64,000 nucleotides of DNA, from assembly GCA_013298145.1 (NCBI GenBank), contig JAAFJO010000005.1:124001-188000 (forward strand), in the 5' to 3' direction. The DNA is from Betaproteobacteria bacterium. Lineage in GTDB: Bacteria; Pseudomonadota; Gammaproteobacteria; Burkholderiales; Casimicrobiaceae. The notes under the pieces were generated by a model. The model saw nothing but the letters and a program-made list of their open reading frames with translations, ran no database searches and was not told where the DNA came from. The first letter of the stretch is position 1. Every line of letters starts with the position of its first letter. The translations under genes and the position numbers were made by a program. This document shows positions 46,392 through 54,095 of the stretch, piece after piece.

Positions 46392-47327
46392 CTAGAAATA
46401 TCCTTCCTTCTTCCGTCGCTCCATCGCCGCATCGTTCGCGCGATCGTCCATGCGTGTCGCGCCGCGTTCGCTGTTTGTTGCGGCAATCGTTTCGAGCACA
46501 ACCTCCTGTGCGTTCGCGGCTGTGCTTGCAACCGGGCAGGTACACGAGATGTCGCCAACGGTTCGGAATCGAACATCACGGGTGATCACGGTTTCGTCTT
46601 CCTTCGGCGGCGTGATGTCTGTCACAGGAACGAGCAAACCGTTTCGTTCAACGACGTCGCGTTGATGCGTGTAGTAAATCGACGGCAGTGCGATGTTTTC
46701 GCGGGCGATGTAATTCCACACATCGAGCTCAGTCCAATTCGAGATGGGGAACACGCGGAAGTTTTCGTTCGGCGCGAGTTGTGTGTTGTACAGATTCCAA
46801 AGCTCAGGTCGTTGCGCGCGCGGCTGCCATTGCCCGAAACTATCGCGATGCGAAAACACGCGCTCTTTCGCACGAGCCTTCTCTTCGTCACGGCGCGCGC
46901 CGCCGACCACGGCATCAAATCGGTTTGCTTCAATCGTTTCAAGCAATGTGACGGTTTGATGGCGATTGCGACTCTCAAGCGGATGCGCGAGCCGAATGGT
47001 GCCGCGACGAATCGAATCGTCGAGATGGCCGACGATCAGTTTCAACCCATGCCGCGCGACCAGCGCTTCCCTGAATGCGATCACCTCGGGGAAGTTGTGT
47101 CCCGTATCGATGTGGACAATCGGTACAGGCAGCTTTCCCGGTGCTGCGGCTTTCATTGCAAGATGAAGCACCACGAGCGAATCTTTGCCACATGAGCAAA
47201 GGATTGCGGGGCGCTCGAAAGCGCCGAAGACTTCGCGAAGAATGCTGACGGCTTCGTCTTCAAGCCAGTTCAAATGTGTGTCCGTCGCGTGAAACTCGGA
47301 GGCTAGAAAAGCGTCTCGTGCGGTCAT
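46392..47327 (-). CDS. cysD: Sulfate adenylyltransferase subunit 2
   Basis: The adenylyl-transferring subunit of ATP sulfurylase, forming APS from sulfate and ATP. The PP-loop is CSCGKDSLVVLHL (near residue 45), followed by VHIDTGHNFPEV and GGARRDEEKARAKERVFSHRD, all diagnostic. The 311-residue form starting at 47327 is preferred because AAGGAAG lies five bases upstream; a longer in-frame start at 47378 overlaps cysH. The start overlaps the cysH stop by four bases. Confidence 0.95.
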   Translation of the reverse strand: MTARDAFLASEFHATDTHLNWLEDEAVSILREVFGAFERPAILCSCGKDSLVVLHLAMKAAAPGKLPVPIVHIDTGHNFPEVIAFREALVARHGLKLIVGHLDDSIRRGTIRLAHPLESRNRHQTVTLLETIEANRFDAVVGGARRDEEKARAKERVFSHRDSFGQWQPRAQRPELWNLYNTQLAPNENFRVFPISNWTELDVWNYIARENIALPSIYYTHQRDVVERNGLLVPVTDITPPKEDETVITRDVRFRTVGDISCTCPVASTAANAQEVVLETIAATNSERGATRMDDRANDAAMERRKKEGYF

Positions 47328-48112
47328 TGCACTTCCTTTGATGTCGAACTTGGATGCGCGGACACATGGATGCCGCACTCACTCTTTATTGCGTTGGGAT
47401 CGGTTTGCTCCCACCACCAACGGCCCGCTCGTGCAGGCTCGCTTTCGCGAATCGGGCGGGTGCATGGATTACAGCCGATGCTCGCATACCCTTTTCCATA
47501 CAGGACGTTGTAGGGAATTTTGTATTTATCGGTAAAGTACCAAACATCCTCGTCAGTCCAATTGATCAAAGGGCTAAACTTGTAGAGCTGGAATCCGTGA
47601 TCAAACTCCGAGGCATTCATCGTTGCCCGGCCCACGCTCTGTGCGCGGCGTAATCCCGTGACCCAAGCTTGTTTTCCTGCGAGCACTGCGCGAAGCGGCT
47701 CGGTCTTTCGTAGCTCACAGCAGCGCAGACGCACCGATTTGCTCTCATAGAGCGCTGAATCCGCGCTCATGGCAACCAACGCATCCACGGATGCTTCTGC
47801 GGGTGACACACGCTCAATGCGCGTCGAATAAATCGTCTCCGCACGGCTCCACAAATCCAGCGTTGCTTCCGGCAATTTTCCGGTGTCCAGCGCGAACGAT
47901 TGAATCGGAAAGTGATGCTCAACAATCAAGTGAAAGATCACCATGTCTTCCGCAGAAAGACTGTGCGCGAAAACACACGGCGAATGACGTGAGGCTTCGC
48001 GAAGAAGTTCGAGCGCCTCGTCAAGCCGCGCGGAAAAACCACTGGGCGCGGTTGTCGGGCGAGGTCGTTTGTACCAACGAACCGGGGATGCAGCAATCGC
48101 GTTCATCGACAT
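47324..48112 (-). CDS. cysH: Adenylylsulfate (APS) reductase
   Basis: Reduces APS to sulfite with thioredoxin. The 262-residue protein has the catalytic cysteine in ECGIH near the C-terminus. It also has two Cys pairs (RCCELRK and CNPCTRP), which bind a 4Fe-4S cluster and mark it as an APS reductase and not a PAPS reductase; no cysC gene is seen nearby, in agreement. The start at 48112, five bases after the exporter stop, is chosen. The frame is open for 270 more codons upstream, but these lie over the exporter gene and have no protein-like pattern. Confidence 0.95.
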   Translation of the reverse strand: MSMNAIAASPVRWYKRPRPTTAPSGFSARLDEALELLREASRHSPCVFAHSLSAEDMVIFHLIVEHHFPIQSFALDTGKLPEATLDLWSRAETIYSTRIERVSPAEASVDALVAMSADSALYESKSVRLRCCELRKTEPLRAVLAGKQAWVTGLRRAQSVGRATMNASEFDHGFQLYKFSPLINWTDEDVWYFTDKYKIPYNVLYGKGYASIGCNPCTRPIRESEPARAGRWWWEQTDPNAIKSECGIHVSAHPSSTSKEVQ

Positions 48113-48117
48113 CTCAT

Positions 48118-48915
48118 TTAGTGGTGGGTGAGCTTCCAGCCAGCGAGCGTAAGCATCGCGATAAGTAAGCCACGCGTCGCAACTTCTGGCACTCGAACAC
48201 ATAGTTTCGCGCCGAGCAAGATTCCGGGAATCGAACCAACCAGAAGCGCGGCCAGCAGTGAAACGTTTAAGTTGCCAAAGCCCGCGTGTGCAGCGCCAGC
48301 GAGGAAGGTGAGCGGGACGGCGTACGCAACATCGGTGCCAACGATTTTTCGAAGCGGCAACAACGGAAAGAGCAACATCAGCGCCGTGACACCAATTGCA
48401 CCTGCGCCAATGGAGGACACCGCAACCAGCGCGCCGATAACGAAGCCAAGAATCAGCGGTGCCCATGCGGTGGGTGCCGCGTGTTCGTTCACGTGGTCCC
48501 GCGCAAAGCGCATCCGCCATTTCATAAGCCAGGGCCGAATCACCAAAGCAGATGCAGTAATGAGCACGGCGATGCCGAGCGAAATGCGGATCGTTTTGTT
48601 CAGTTGGGCAACGTCGGGCTTGGCGAGCGCCAACCAAGTGAAGAAACATGAAGCACCGATCACGCTGCTCAGCACGAGACGCCAAAACAGCGGTTTCACC
48701 ACGTGTCCAGCTCGCCAATGAGACCAGCCGCCAAACGATTTCGTGATCGCGGCAAATAGCAAATCCGTTCCAACCGCAATTGCGGGTGGCACGCCGACAA
48801 TTCCAATCAACGCAGGCGTCATCAACGAGCCGCCGCCAACGCCGGTCAAACCGACCACGAGGCCGGTCAGAAATCCAATCGCGGGAAGCAGTAGAAGAGA
48901 AGTGCCGTCGAACAT
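48118..48915 (-). CDS. TauE/SafE-family sulfite exporter-like protein
   Basis: A 265-residue membrane protein with seven or eight hydrophobic helices and the family-typical GLTGVGGGSLMTPAL (about 22-36) and its internal repeat SIGAGAIGVTAL (about 165-176). TauE/SafE proteins move sulfite or organosulfur compounds. As the first gene of the cysHDN operon, five bases before cysH, it may take up sulfate/sulfite or protect from excess sulfite. Confidence 0.88.
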   Translation of the reverse strand: MFDGTSLLLLPAIGFLTGLVVGLTGVGGGSLMTPALIGIVGVPPAIAVGTDLLFAAITKSFGGWSHWRAGHVVKPLFWRLVLSSVIGASCFFTWLALAKPDVAQLNKTIRISLGIAVLITASALVIRPWLMKWRMRFARDHVNEHAAPTAWAPLILGFVIGALVAVSSIGAGAIGVTALMLLFPLLPLRKIVGTDVAYAVPLTFLAGAAHAGFGNLNVSLLAALLVGSIPGILLGAKLCVRVPEVATRGLLIAMLTLAGWKLTHH

Positions 48916-49011
48916 GCTGCCATGCTAGGCAGCGCACTGAGTTTGCTAACGATTCTAAATGGAATACGTAATATACAAATTCAGCATATTAAACTCTCTC
49001 AAGCCTGCTTG

Positions 49012-49971
49012 CTACTCGGCGATCGTTCGCTTCACCCAGCGCAGTACGTGCTGCAAATTTTTGCTCGACGCTTTTCCTTGCCACGCGATGTCATACGCGG
49101 TGCCGTGATCCACGCTTGCGCGCAGGAATGGCAGCCCAAGCGTGACGTTCACGGCGCGATCAATGCCGTCGAGCTTCACGGGAATGAGCCCGTGATCATG
49201 CGTCATCGCGACCACGATATCGAATTCGCCACCTTCACCGCGATTGATGGCCCGCATAAAAATCGTATCGGGCGGATACGGGCCGCTCGCGTTGATGCCC
49301 TTCGCTCTGCAGATTGCAATTGCAGGGGCGATAAACCGTTGCTCTTCGTCGCCAAACAAACCGTCTTCACTTGCGTGAGGATTGAGCCCAGCGACGGCGA
49401 TCCGTGGCGAGCGGCCTTCACATCCAAGTTCGCGTTTTGCGCTGTGCGCAAACTCGATGGCGCGAGTCACGCTGTCAATCGAAATGTCGGCAATTGCGTC
49501 GCGAAGCGAGCGATGAATCGTTACGAGGATCACGTTTAACCGCTCGGACGCGAACATCATCGTGACATGGGGCACACCGCAGAGCGCGGCGAGCATTTCA
49601 GTGTGTCCCGGGAAGGGCGATCCTGCAAGTTTGAGCGCTGTCTTGTTGATCGGCGCGGTGATCAACGCTGAAAACTTGCCTTCGGAACACGCGCGGGTTG
49701 CCGCTTCGATCGCTGCAATGGAAGCGAGTCCGCTCGCAGCGCTTGCCACACCGGGCTCGAACCGCGTGTCTGATGAGGTTTCCACAATGTCCAGACGCAG
49801 CGCGCGCGCACGGGGGTGCGTACTCAACGCGTGCGCACGCTCCAGGATCGTGCGCTCACCAAAGACAACTACCTCGCGAGCGAAGGCTTCGTCGAGCGAA
49901 CAAAGCGCATCTACGATGATTTCGGGGCCGACGCCTGCCGGGTCGCCCATCGTGAGAGCGAAGCGGGTCAT
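49012..49971 (-). CDS. pdxA: 4-hydroxythreonine-4-phosphate dehydrogenase
   Basis: An NAD-dependent enzyme of pyridoxal 5'-phosphate synthesis whose product feeds PdxJ. GDPAGVGPE (about 9-17), NKTALKLAGSPFPGHTEML (near 110-128), GLNPHASEDGLFG and MTHDHGLIPVKL carry the metal-binding residues. It has 319 residues, normal length. It is downstream of pdxJ, which makes the adjacent step, in the same direction. Confidence 0.95.
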   Translation of the reverse strand: MTRFALTMGDPAGVGPEIIVDALCSLDEAFAREVVVFGERTILERAHALSTHPRARALRLDIVETSSDTRFEPGVASAASGLASIAAIEAATRACSEGKFSALITAPINKTALKLAGSPFPGHTEMLAALCGVPHVTMMFASERLNVILVTIHRSLRDAIADISIDSVTRAIEFAHSAKRELGCEGRSPRIAVAGLNPHASEDGLFGDEEQRFIAPAIAICRAKGINASGPYPPDTIFMRAINRGEGGEFDIVVAMTHDHGLIPVKLDGIDRAVNVTLGLPFLRASVDHGTAYDIAWQGKASSKNLQHVLRWVKRTIAE

Positions 49972-50004
49972 GATCGCACGTCCGTGAGAGCGAAGCGAGT
50001 CAAG

Positions 50005-50736
50005 CTAGCCCTGCACCGCTTCGAGATAGCGCTTTACGCAGCCGGCCATCCCAAAGGTCAATGCGTCAGCAATGAGCGCGTGCCCAATTGAGACTTCATC
50101 CGGTTGAACTGCATTCACAAAAGACGGCAAGTTTTCGAGGTTTAAGTCGTGCCCCGCGTTGACGCCGAGCCCGATTGATCTCGCGTGCGCGGCCGCGTCC
50201 GCGAACTGCTTGAGTGTTTTCTCAAAAGTACCGTTGTGAAGCGATTCGGCGTACGGCTCGGTGTAGAGCTCAATGCGATCAGCGCCCGCGGCCTTCGCGG
50301 CGTCAATCGATGCGAAATCAGCATCGACAAAGATCGACACGCGTTTCGCCGACTTCTTTGCGTCCGCGATGAGTGGCGTAATCGTCCGTGCATGATCTGG
50401 CGAGTAGCCGTGATCCGAGGTACGTTGAGTAGTGCTATCCGGCACAAATGTGGCTTGGTGCGGGCGATTGGCGGCAATCAGCGGTAGCAAGTTGTGCTCT
50501 GGATTGCCTTCGATATTGAACTCCGCATGAGGAAATTCAGCAACGATCTTGGCCAGCGGCGAGACGTCACTCGCGCGGATGTGGCGCTCATCGGGGCGCG
50601 GATGAATGGTGATGCCATGTGCGCCCGCCTCTAGAATCAACCTCGATAGCGCGAACAGGTCCGGCGTCCAGCCGTGATCGCGACTGTTGCGCAAAAGCGC
50701 GATTCGATTCACATTCACTGAGAGCAACGTGGGCAT
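50005..50736 (-). CDS. pdxJ: Pyridoxine 5'-phosphate synthase
   Basis: Condenses the PdxA product with deoxyxylulose 5-phosphate to pyridoxine 5'-phosphate. The TIM barrel shows VNVNRIALLRNSR (about 7-19), GITIHPRPDERHI (about 40-52), the SIFVDAD strand, GADRIELYTEPYA and NAGHDLNLEN. The length of 243 residues is typical. Its ATG (50734-50736) overlaps the ATG of the oppositely oriented dioxygenase gene. Confidence 0.95.
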   Translation of the reverse strand: MPTLLSVNVNRIALLRNSRDHGWTPDLFALSRLILEAGAHGITIHPRPDERHIRASDVSPLAKIVAEFPHAEFNIEGNPEHNLLPLIAANRPHQATFVPDSTTQRTSDHGYSPDHARTITPLIADAKKSAKRVSIFVDADFASIDAAKAAGADRIELYTEPYAESLHNGTFEKTLKQFADAAAHARSIGLGVNAGHDLNLENLPSFVNAVQPDEVSIGHALIADALTFGMAGCVKRYLEAVQG

Positions 50737-51508
50737 GATGGAAGCGCAAAGCGCAGTTGATATGTCGGCACAAACCGAGATTTCGCGAGTAGCAAAAGCG
50801 CTGCGCGCGAATGGCTTTGCGATTCTATCGGCGCAGGCGGTCGCTGCCGTGTTGGAGTTAAGTTGCTTTGATGCGTCAACACGCGATGCGCTTCTTCAGA
50901 GCTGGAACGATTTGCCCACCGACGAATTTCTCGCGGATGGTGGGCGGTATCGCTTCCGCCGTCACGCTTCGTTGAAATTGAGCTATGGCGAATTCGCCCA
51001 ATGGCTCGACGAGCCTTACCGCCCGCACTGGCAACCCAAGACGTACAACAAGCTGCACGGCGGTGTATTTCGCACCTTTGGCGAGGTCAAGCCAGAGACT
51101 ACCGCCAACCCCCTTTATCGCGCGATTGTCACGCAATTTGGTGAGGTGTTTCGCCAAGCCACGCTACCCGCGCCCGCAACTTGGTTCGTCGAGAGTCATC
51201 AATTTCGGATCGATGCCCGAAGCGGCGAAGGCCGTCCCACCCCCGAGGGCGCGCACCGCGACGGCGTGGATTACGTGTTGCTCCTGATGCTTGGACGCCG
51301 AGAGATCGATGGCGCGGTGACCACAATTTACGATAACGACAGCAAGCTGCTCGCGGAATTCATGTTGCATGAACCATTCACCGCGATGCTGCTCGACGAC
51401 AACCGCGTCGTACATGCAACCACGCCTTTCCGAGCGTCAGGTGCGAATCCGGAGCGCGACACCTTGGTGGTAACTTACCGCGAGAGCAGTTTTCTGGAGC
51501 CCCAGTAG
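50735..51508 (+). CDS. 2-oxoglutarate/Fe(II)-dependent dioxygenase family protein
   Basis: A protein of about 257 residues resembling the 2OG-Fe oxygenase group that includes amino-acid hydroxylases such as isoleucine dioxygenase. The iron-binding facial triad is visible as HRD (in GAHRDGVD) and the histidine of VVHATTP, with arginine in the late RDTLVVTYR segment for 2-oxoglutarate. The substrate is unknown. The start is uncertain: ATGs at 50735, 50738 and 50762 are all in frame. The first two overlap the pdxJ start on the other strand. Confidence 0.75.
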   Translation: MMEAQSAVDMSAQTEISRVAKALRANGFAILSAQAVAAVLELSCFDASTRDALLQSWNDLPTDEFLADGGRYRFRRHASLKLSYGEFAQWLDEPYRPHWQPKTYNKLHGGVFRTFGEVKPETTANPLYRAIVTQFGEVFRQATLPAPATWFVESHQFRIDARSGEGRPTPEGAHRDGVDYVLLLMLGRREIDGAVTTIYDNDSKLLAEFMLHEPFTAMLLDDNRVVHATTPFRASGANPERDTLVVTYRESSFLEPQ

Positions 51509-51536
51509 CGCCGTTTCGGCTCGCGGGAAAGTCAGC

Positions 51537-51542
51537 TAAAAT
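51537..51542 (+). promoter_or_regulatory. Possible -10 element of tRNA-Ser
   Basis: TAAAAT lies 14 bases before the tRNA 5' end, at the right distance for a start near 51549. The -35 region (TTTCGG) is poor. Confidence 0.35.
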
Positions 51543-51556
51543 TCATGGCTTCGTCC

Positions 51557-51647
51557 GGAGGGTTGGATGAGTGGTTTAAGTCGCACGCCTGGAAAGCGTG
51601 TTTAGGTTAATAGCCTAACCGGGGTTCGAATCCCCGACCCTCCGCCA
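51557..51647 (+). tRNA. tRNA-Ser (anticodon GGA)
   Basis: The acceptor arms GGAGGGT (51557-51563) and ACCCTCC (51637-51643) pair fully; the discriminator is G and CCA is encoded (51645-51647). The anticodon loop CTGGAAA carries GGA, reading UCC/UCU. A long variable arm (AGGTTAATAGCCT) and the class II length of 91 bases confirm serine. The last bases are repeated 191 bases downstream. Confidence 0.97.
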
Positions 51648-51841
51648 GTGTTATTTTTGGTAGAACGGAAAGTTGGAGAACGCTTTGGGGATGAGACCCC
51701 CGAAGGGTAAGTGGGAGCCCAAAGGGCGCGGTGCAGCGCGAAGCGCGAAACGACGCCGGAAACGGCGGCCCTGAACGTAAGTGAAGGGTGAGGAAATGAG
51801 CGTTGAGCGAATGCCGAACCATCCCCGACCCTCCGCCAGTG
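51630..51841 (+). repeat. Direct repeat of the tRNA-Ser 3' end
   Basis: A 21-base sequence covering the 3' end of the tRNA and three bases beyond (51630-51650) recurs exactly at 51821-51841. The 170 bases between hold no gene. tRNA 3' ends are favoured integration sites, so this may be a leftover attachment-site duplication. Confidence 0.75.
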
Positions 51842-51949
51842 ACTCGTGAGTTCTTCGTGTCACGCGTTGTAGATGCGCACAAGCGCATCCCGGCCCGCGA
51901 TTCTGTGTACTACGCCCGATAGCCACACCGAACCCGTTAAATCTTGCTT
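51842..51949. other. Promoter region of the coiled-coil protein
   Basis: Together with the repeat interval this fills the 300-base gap after the tRNA. No coding region is supported; the protein-like reading on the minus strand is an artefact of the tRNA. Confidence 0.3.
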
Positions 51950-52654
51950 ATGAAAACAGTGCTCAAGATCATTCCTTTCGCGCTGGCTGCAGCGATCGCT
52001 GCGACCTCAGCATCGGCGCAACAAGCCGCTCCTGCGAAAAAACCCGCAACGCCGCCTGCTGCTGCGAAAAAGGCTGCCCCAGCGAAGGCTGCAGCAGCTG
52101 AGGAGGCGCCACCGCGCCGTGACCGCGTGATGACCAAGGATGAGCTTCGTGCCTGTTTGCAAACGCGCAAGAACAATGACGCGGAGGCGGCGGCGCTCAA
52201 GAAAGATCAAGCGGCATTCACGGCCGATTACGACGGAATCAAGACAGAACAAGCTGCAATCGCAAAAGCGAACGACGACAGCCGCACTCGCTCTGCAGCG
52301 TTAAGTGCTGAGCGCAACGGCATCGTAAATCGCATGGAAGAGCTGAAAACAATCGCTGCCAACGCGAAAACTGATCCTGATCGTGCGGCGTATGAAGCAG
52401 AGCGTTTGAAGTTGGTGGAGCGTAATCGCGTTCACGAAGAGGAGGTCGCTAAGTTCAACTCGGCGCAGCAATCGCTTCGTGATCGTGTGGATGCGTTGAA
52501 CGCAAAGGTCGGCGGGATCAACGAGCGCAGCAAGGCCCTCAACGATCGCGTTGAGCCGATTCAGAATCGCGTCGATGAATGGCGTGAGCAGTGCGGAAAT
52601 CGGCGCTTCCGAGAGGAAGACGAAATCGCGATTAAGAAAGAACTGGGTATGTAG
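51950..52654 (+). CDS. Exported coiled-coil protein of unknown function
   Basis: A 234-residue protein with a signal peptide (about 1-23, ending ASAQ), then a Pro/Ala/Lys-rich linker (about 24-55), and a long helical region (about 60-215) rich in Ala, Glu, Lys and Arg with heptad-like spacing. Two cysteines remain in the mature part (ACLQTR and EQCGNR), one near each end of the coiled coil, and could form a disulfide. No family is recognised. The start is ATG 51950; a TTG two codons earlier is less likely. A terminator follows. Confidence 0.75.
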   Translation: MKTVLKIIPFALAAAIAATSASAQQAAPAKKPATPPAAAKKAAPAKAAAAEEAPPRRDRVMTKDELRACLQTRKNNDAEAAALKKDQAAFTADYDGIKTEQAAIAKANDDSRTRSAALSAERNGIVNRMEELKTIAANAKTDPDRAAYEAERLKLVERNRVHEEEVAKFNSAQQSLRDRVDALNAKVGGINERSKALNDRVEPIQNRVDEWREQCGNRRFREEDEIAIKKELGM

Positions 52655-52702
52655 CTTCGCCTAGGCGCAGTACGTTCAGACTGGGACTTATTCCCCGGCT
52701 CA

Positions 52703-52735
52703 AAAAAAGCCCGCTTTTGCGGGCTTTTTTGTTTT
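52703..52735. terminator. Rho-independent terminator
   Basis: AAAAAAGCCCGC (52703-52714), loop TTTT, GCGGGCTTTTTT (52719-52730), then GTTTT. The symmetry would let it work in both directions. Confidence 0.92.
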
Positions 52736-52780
52736 CGCGAGTCGTATGCGATGACTTGTTCGCGCCAGCTGCTGGTTATG

Positions 52781-52800
52781 TGTATTATTGTAGTAATACA
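52781..52800. promoter_or_regulatory. Operator-like inverted repeat before the GntR gene
   Basis: TGTATTA (52781-52787) and TAATACA (52794-52800) are separated by six bases. The site lies about 20 bases before the GntR-type start, where autoregulation by the YtrA-like repressor would be expected. Confidence 0.6.
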
Positions 52801-52821
52801 GTAGATTATGGTTATTCGCTT

Positions 52822-53193
52822 TTGTTTCGATTCGAGTTGGCTGCGTCTTCCGCGACACCGCTATATCGACAGATCGTTGATCAGGTTGAACGCGCGATCG
52901 TTGGGCAAACGTTACGTGAAGGCGATGAGTTGCCTTCCGTTCGCGCCGTCGCGGAAACGCATGCGATCAACCCAATGACCGTTTCCAAAGCCTATGCACT
53001 GCTTGAGCAACGCGGGGCGATTGAGCGACGAAAAGGGCTTGGCATGTACGTCAGAGCCCACAACAGATCGGTGCAAGATGCGAGATCCATATTCTTACCA
53101 ACTATTTCAGAAACAGTCAGCATCGCCCAACAGCTAGGTTTTTCAAAGAGCGAAGCTGTTGAACTCTTCTCCGAGCAATGGACTTGTGCTTAG
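52822..53193 (+). CDS. GntR-family (YtrA-like) transcriptional regulator
   Basis: A 123-residue regulator: winged helix-turn-helix about residues 8-75 (PLYRQIVDQVERAIV, EGDELPSVRAVAETHAINPMTVSKAYALLE, quoted in parts) and only a short helical tail instead of a ligand-binding domain, as in the YtrA subfamily. Such repressors usually control an adjacent ABC transporter, here the two genes that follow. The start is taken as the TTG at 52822; no ATG in frame is better placed, since the upstream frame runs into the terminator. Confidence 0.82.
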   Translation: MFRFELAASSATPLYRQIVDQVERAIVGQTLREGDELPSVRAVAETHAINPMTVSKAYALLEQRGAIERRKGLGMYVRAHNRSVQDARSIFLPTISETVSIAQQLGFSKSEAVELFSEQWTCA

Positions 53194-53225
53194 CGCGAGT
53201 TAAAGCAACGAAAAAAGGATCAAAC

Positions 53226-54095
53226 GTGACGCCGAATGACTCCGTGATCACCGTGCGCGATTTAAGCGTTTCCTTCGGCAATCGCCAGCCGGTCCGCTCT
53301 GTAAGTTTTACGGTGCCTCGTGGCGCTGTCGTCGGCATCGTTGGGAGGAACGGCGCCGGAAAGACGACGCTATTGCAAACGATGCTGGGGCTGGTTCATC
53401 CGGAATCAGGTGTGGCCACGTTGCTTGGCGACCCTGCGCGCGCACTCACCGACGCCACGAAAGCGAAGCTTGGCTACGTGGCGCAATCGCCAGAATTGTT
53501 CGAGTGGCTGAAGGTGCGCGATCAACTTGATCTCTATGAATCGCTCTATCCAACGTGGTCGAGCAGTTATGCGAATACCTTGATGAAGCGCTTCGAGCTT
53601 AACCCTAAAGCGCGAACGCGCTACCTTTCGATGGGAGAAAGACAACGCTTGGCTATTGTCCTCGCGCTCGGGCACCGCCCTGAGCTCTTGATTCTCGATG
53701 AACCCGTCGCAAGCCTCGACCCAATGAGCCGGAGAGATTTTTTGCGCAGCTTGTTTGAGGAAGAGAGCAACGCCGATGCGCGCACCATTCTGCATTCAAG
53801 TCACTTGCTCGAAGACTTGGAACGCGTCGTGACCCATGTGATCTTCATGCGCGACGGCAACCTGCAGCTCTACGCGAGCGTCGAAGAGATCGAGGCGCAT
53901 GTGCGCGCCATTGAGATTTCCGCGCCGCTTGATCCGATGGCGATGAACGTGAGCGTGCTGCACCAAACAAAGTTGAAGGACGGTAGTGCGCAGATTGTCG
54001 TTGATACGCGCGACGCGTGGGGTGCAGCGTTTGCGCAACAAAACGCCCCGCGCACGTTGAGTATTTCCGAACTTTTCTTGGCGCTCAACCAATGA
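53226..54095 (+). CDS. ABC transporter ATP-binding protein
   Basis: A 289-residue ATPase: Walker A GRNGAGKTT (about 41-49), Q-loop YVAQSPELFEW, signature LSMGERQRL (about 136-144; M replaces the usual second G), Walker B LLILDEPVASLDP and the switch histidine HSSH. The last 80 residues form an extra domain. It is the partner of the following membrane protein. The GTG at 53226 is chosen because AAGGA lies six bases upstream; an in-frame ATG at 53178 overlaps the GntR gene. Confidence 0.88.
   Translation: MTPNDSVITVRDLSVSFGNRQPVRSVSFTVPRGAVVGIVGRNGAGKTTLLQTMLGLVHPESGVATLLGDPARALTDATKAKLGYVAQSPELFEWLKVRDQLDLYESLYPTWSSSYANTLMKRFELNPKARTRYLSMGERQRLAIVLALGHRPELLILDEPVASLDPMSRRDFLRSLFEEESNADARTILHSSHLLEDLERVVTHVIFMRDGNLQLYASVEEIEAHVRAIEISAPLDPMAMNVSVLHQTKLKDGSAQIVVDTRDAWGAAFAQQNAPRTLSISELFLALNQ

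Noticed and set aside
48113..48937. Long N-terminal extension of the cysH frame
   Set aside because: The extension lies fully over the TauE-type gene in another frame and its translation has no protein-like pattern. CysH begins at 48112.
51630..51841. Complete integrated element at tRNA-Ser
   Set aside because: The interval between the repeats is only about 170 bases and holds no integrase or other gene.
51607..51888. 93-codon open frame on the minus strand
   Set aside because: It reads through the tRNA-Ser on the wrong strand; its end (GRGFEPR) is the well-known artefact of translating tRNA T-arms.
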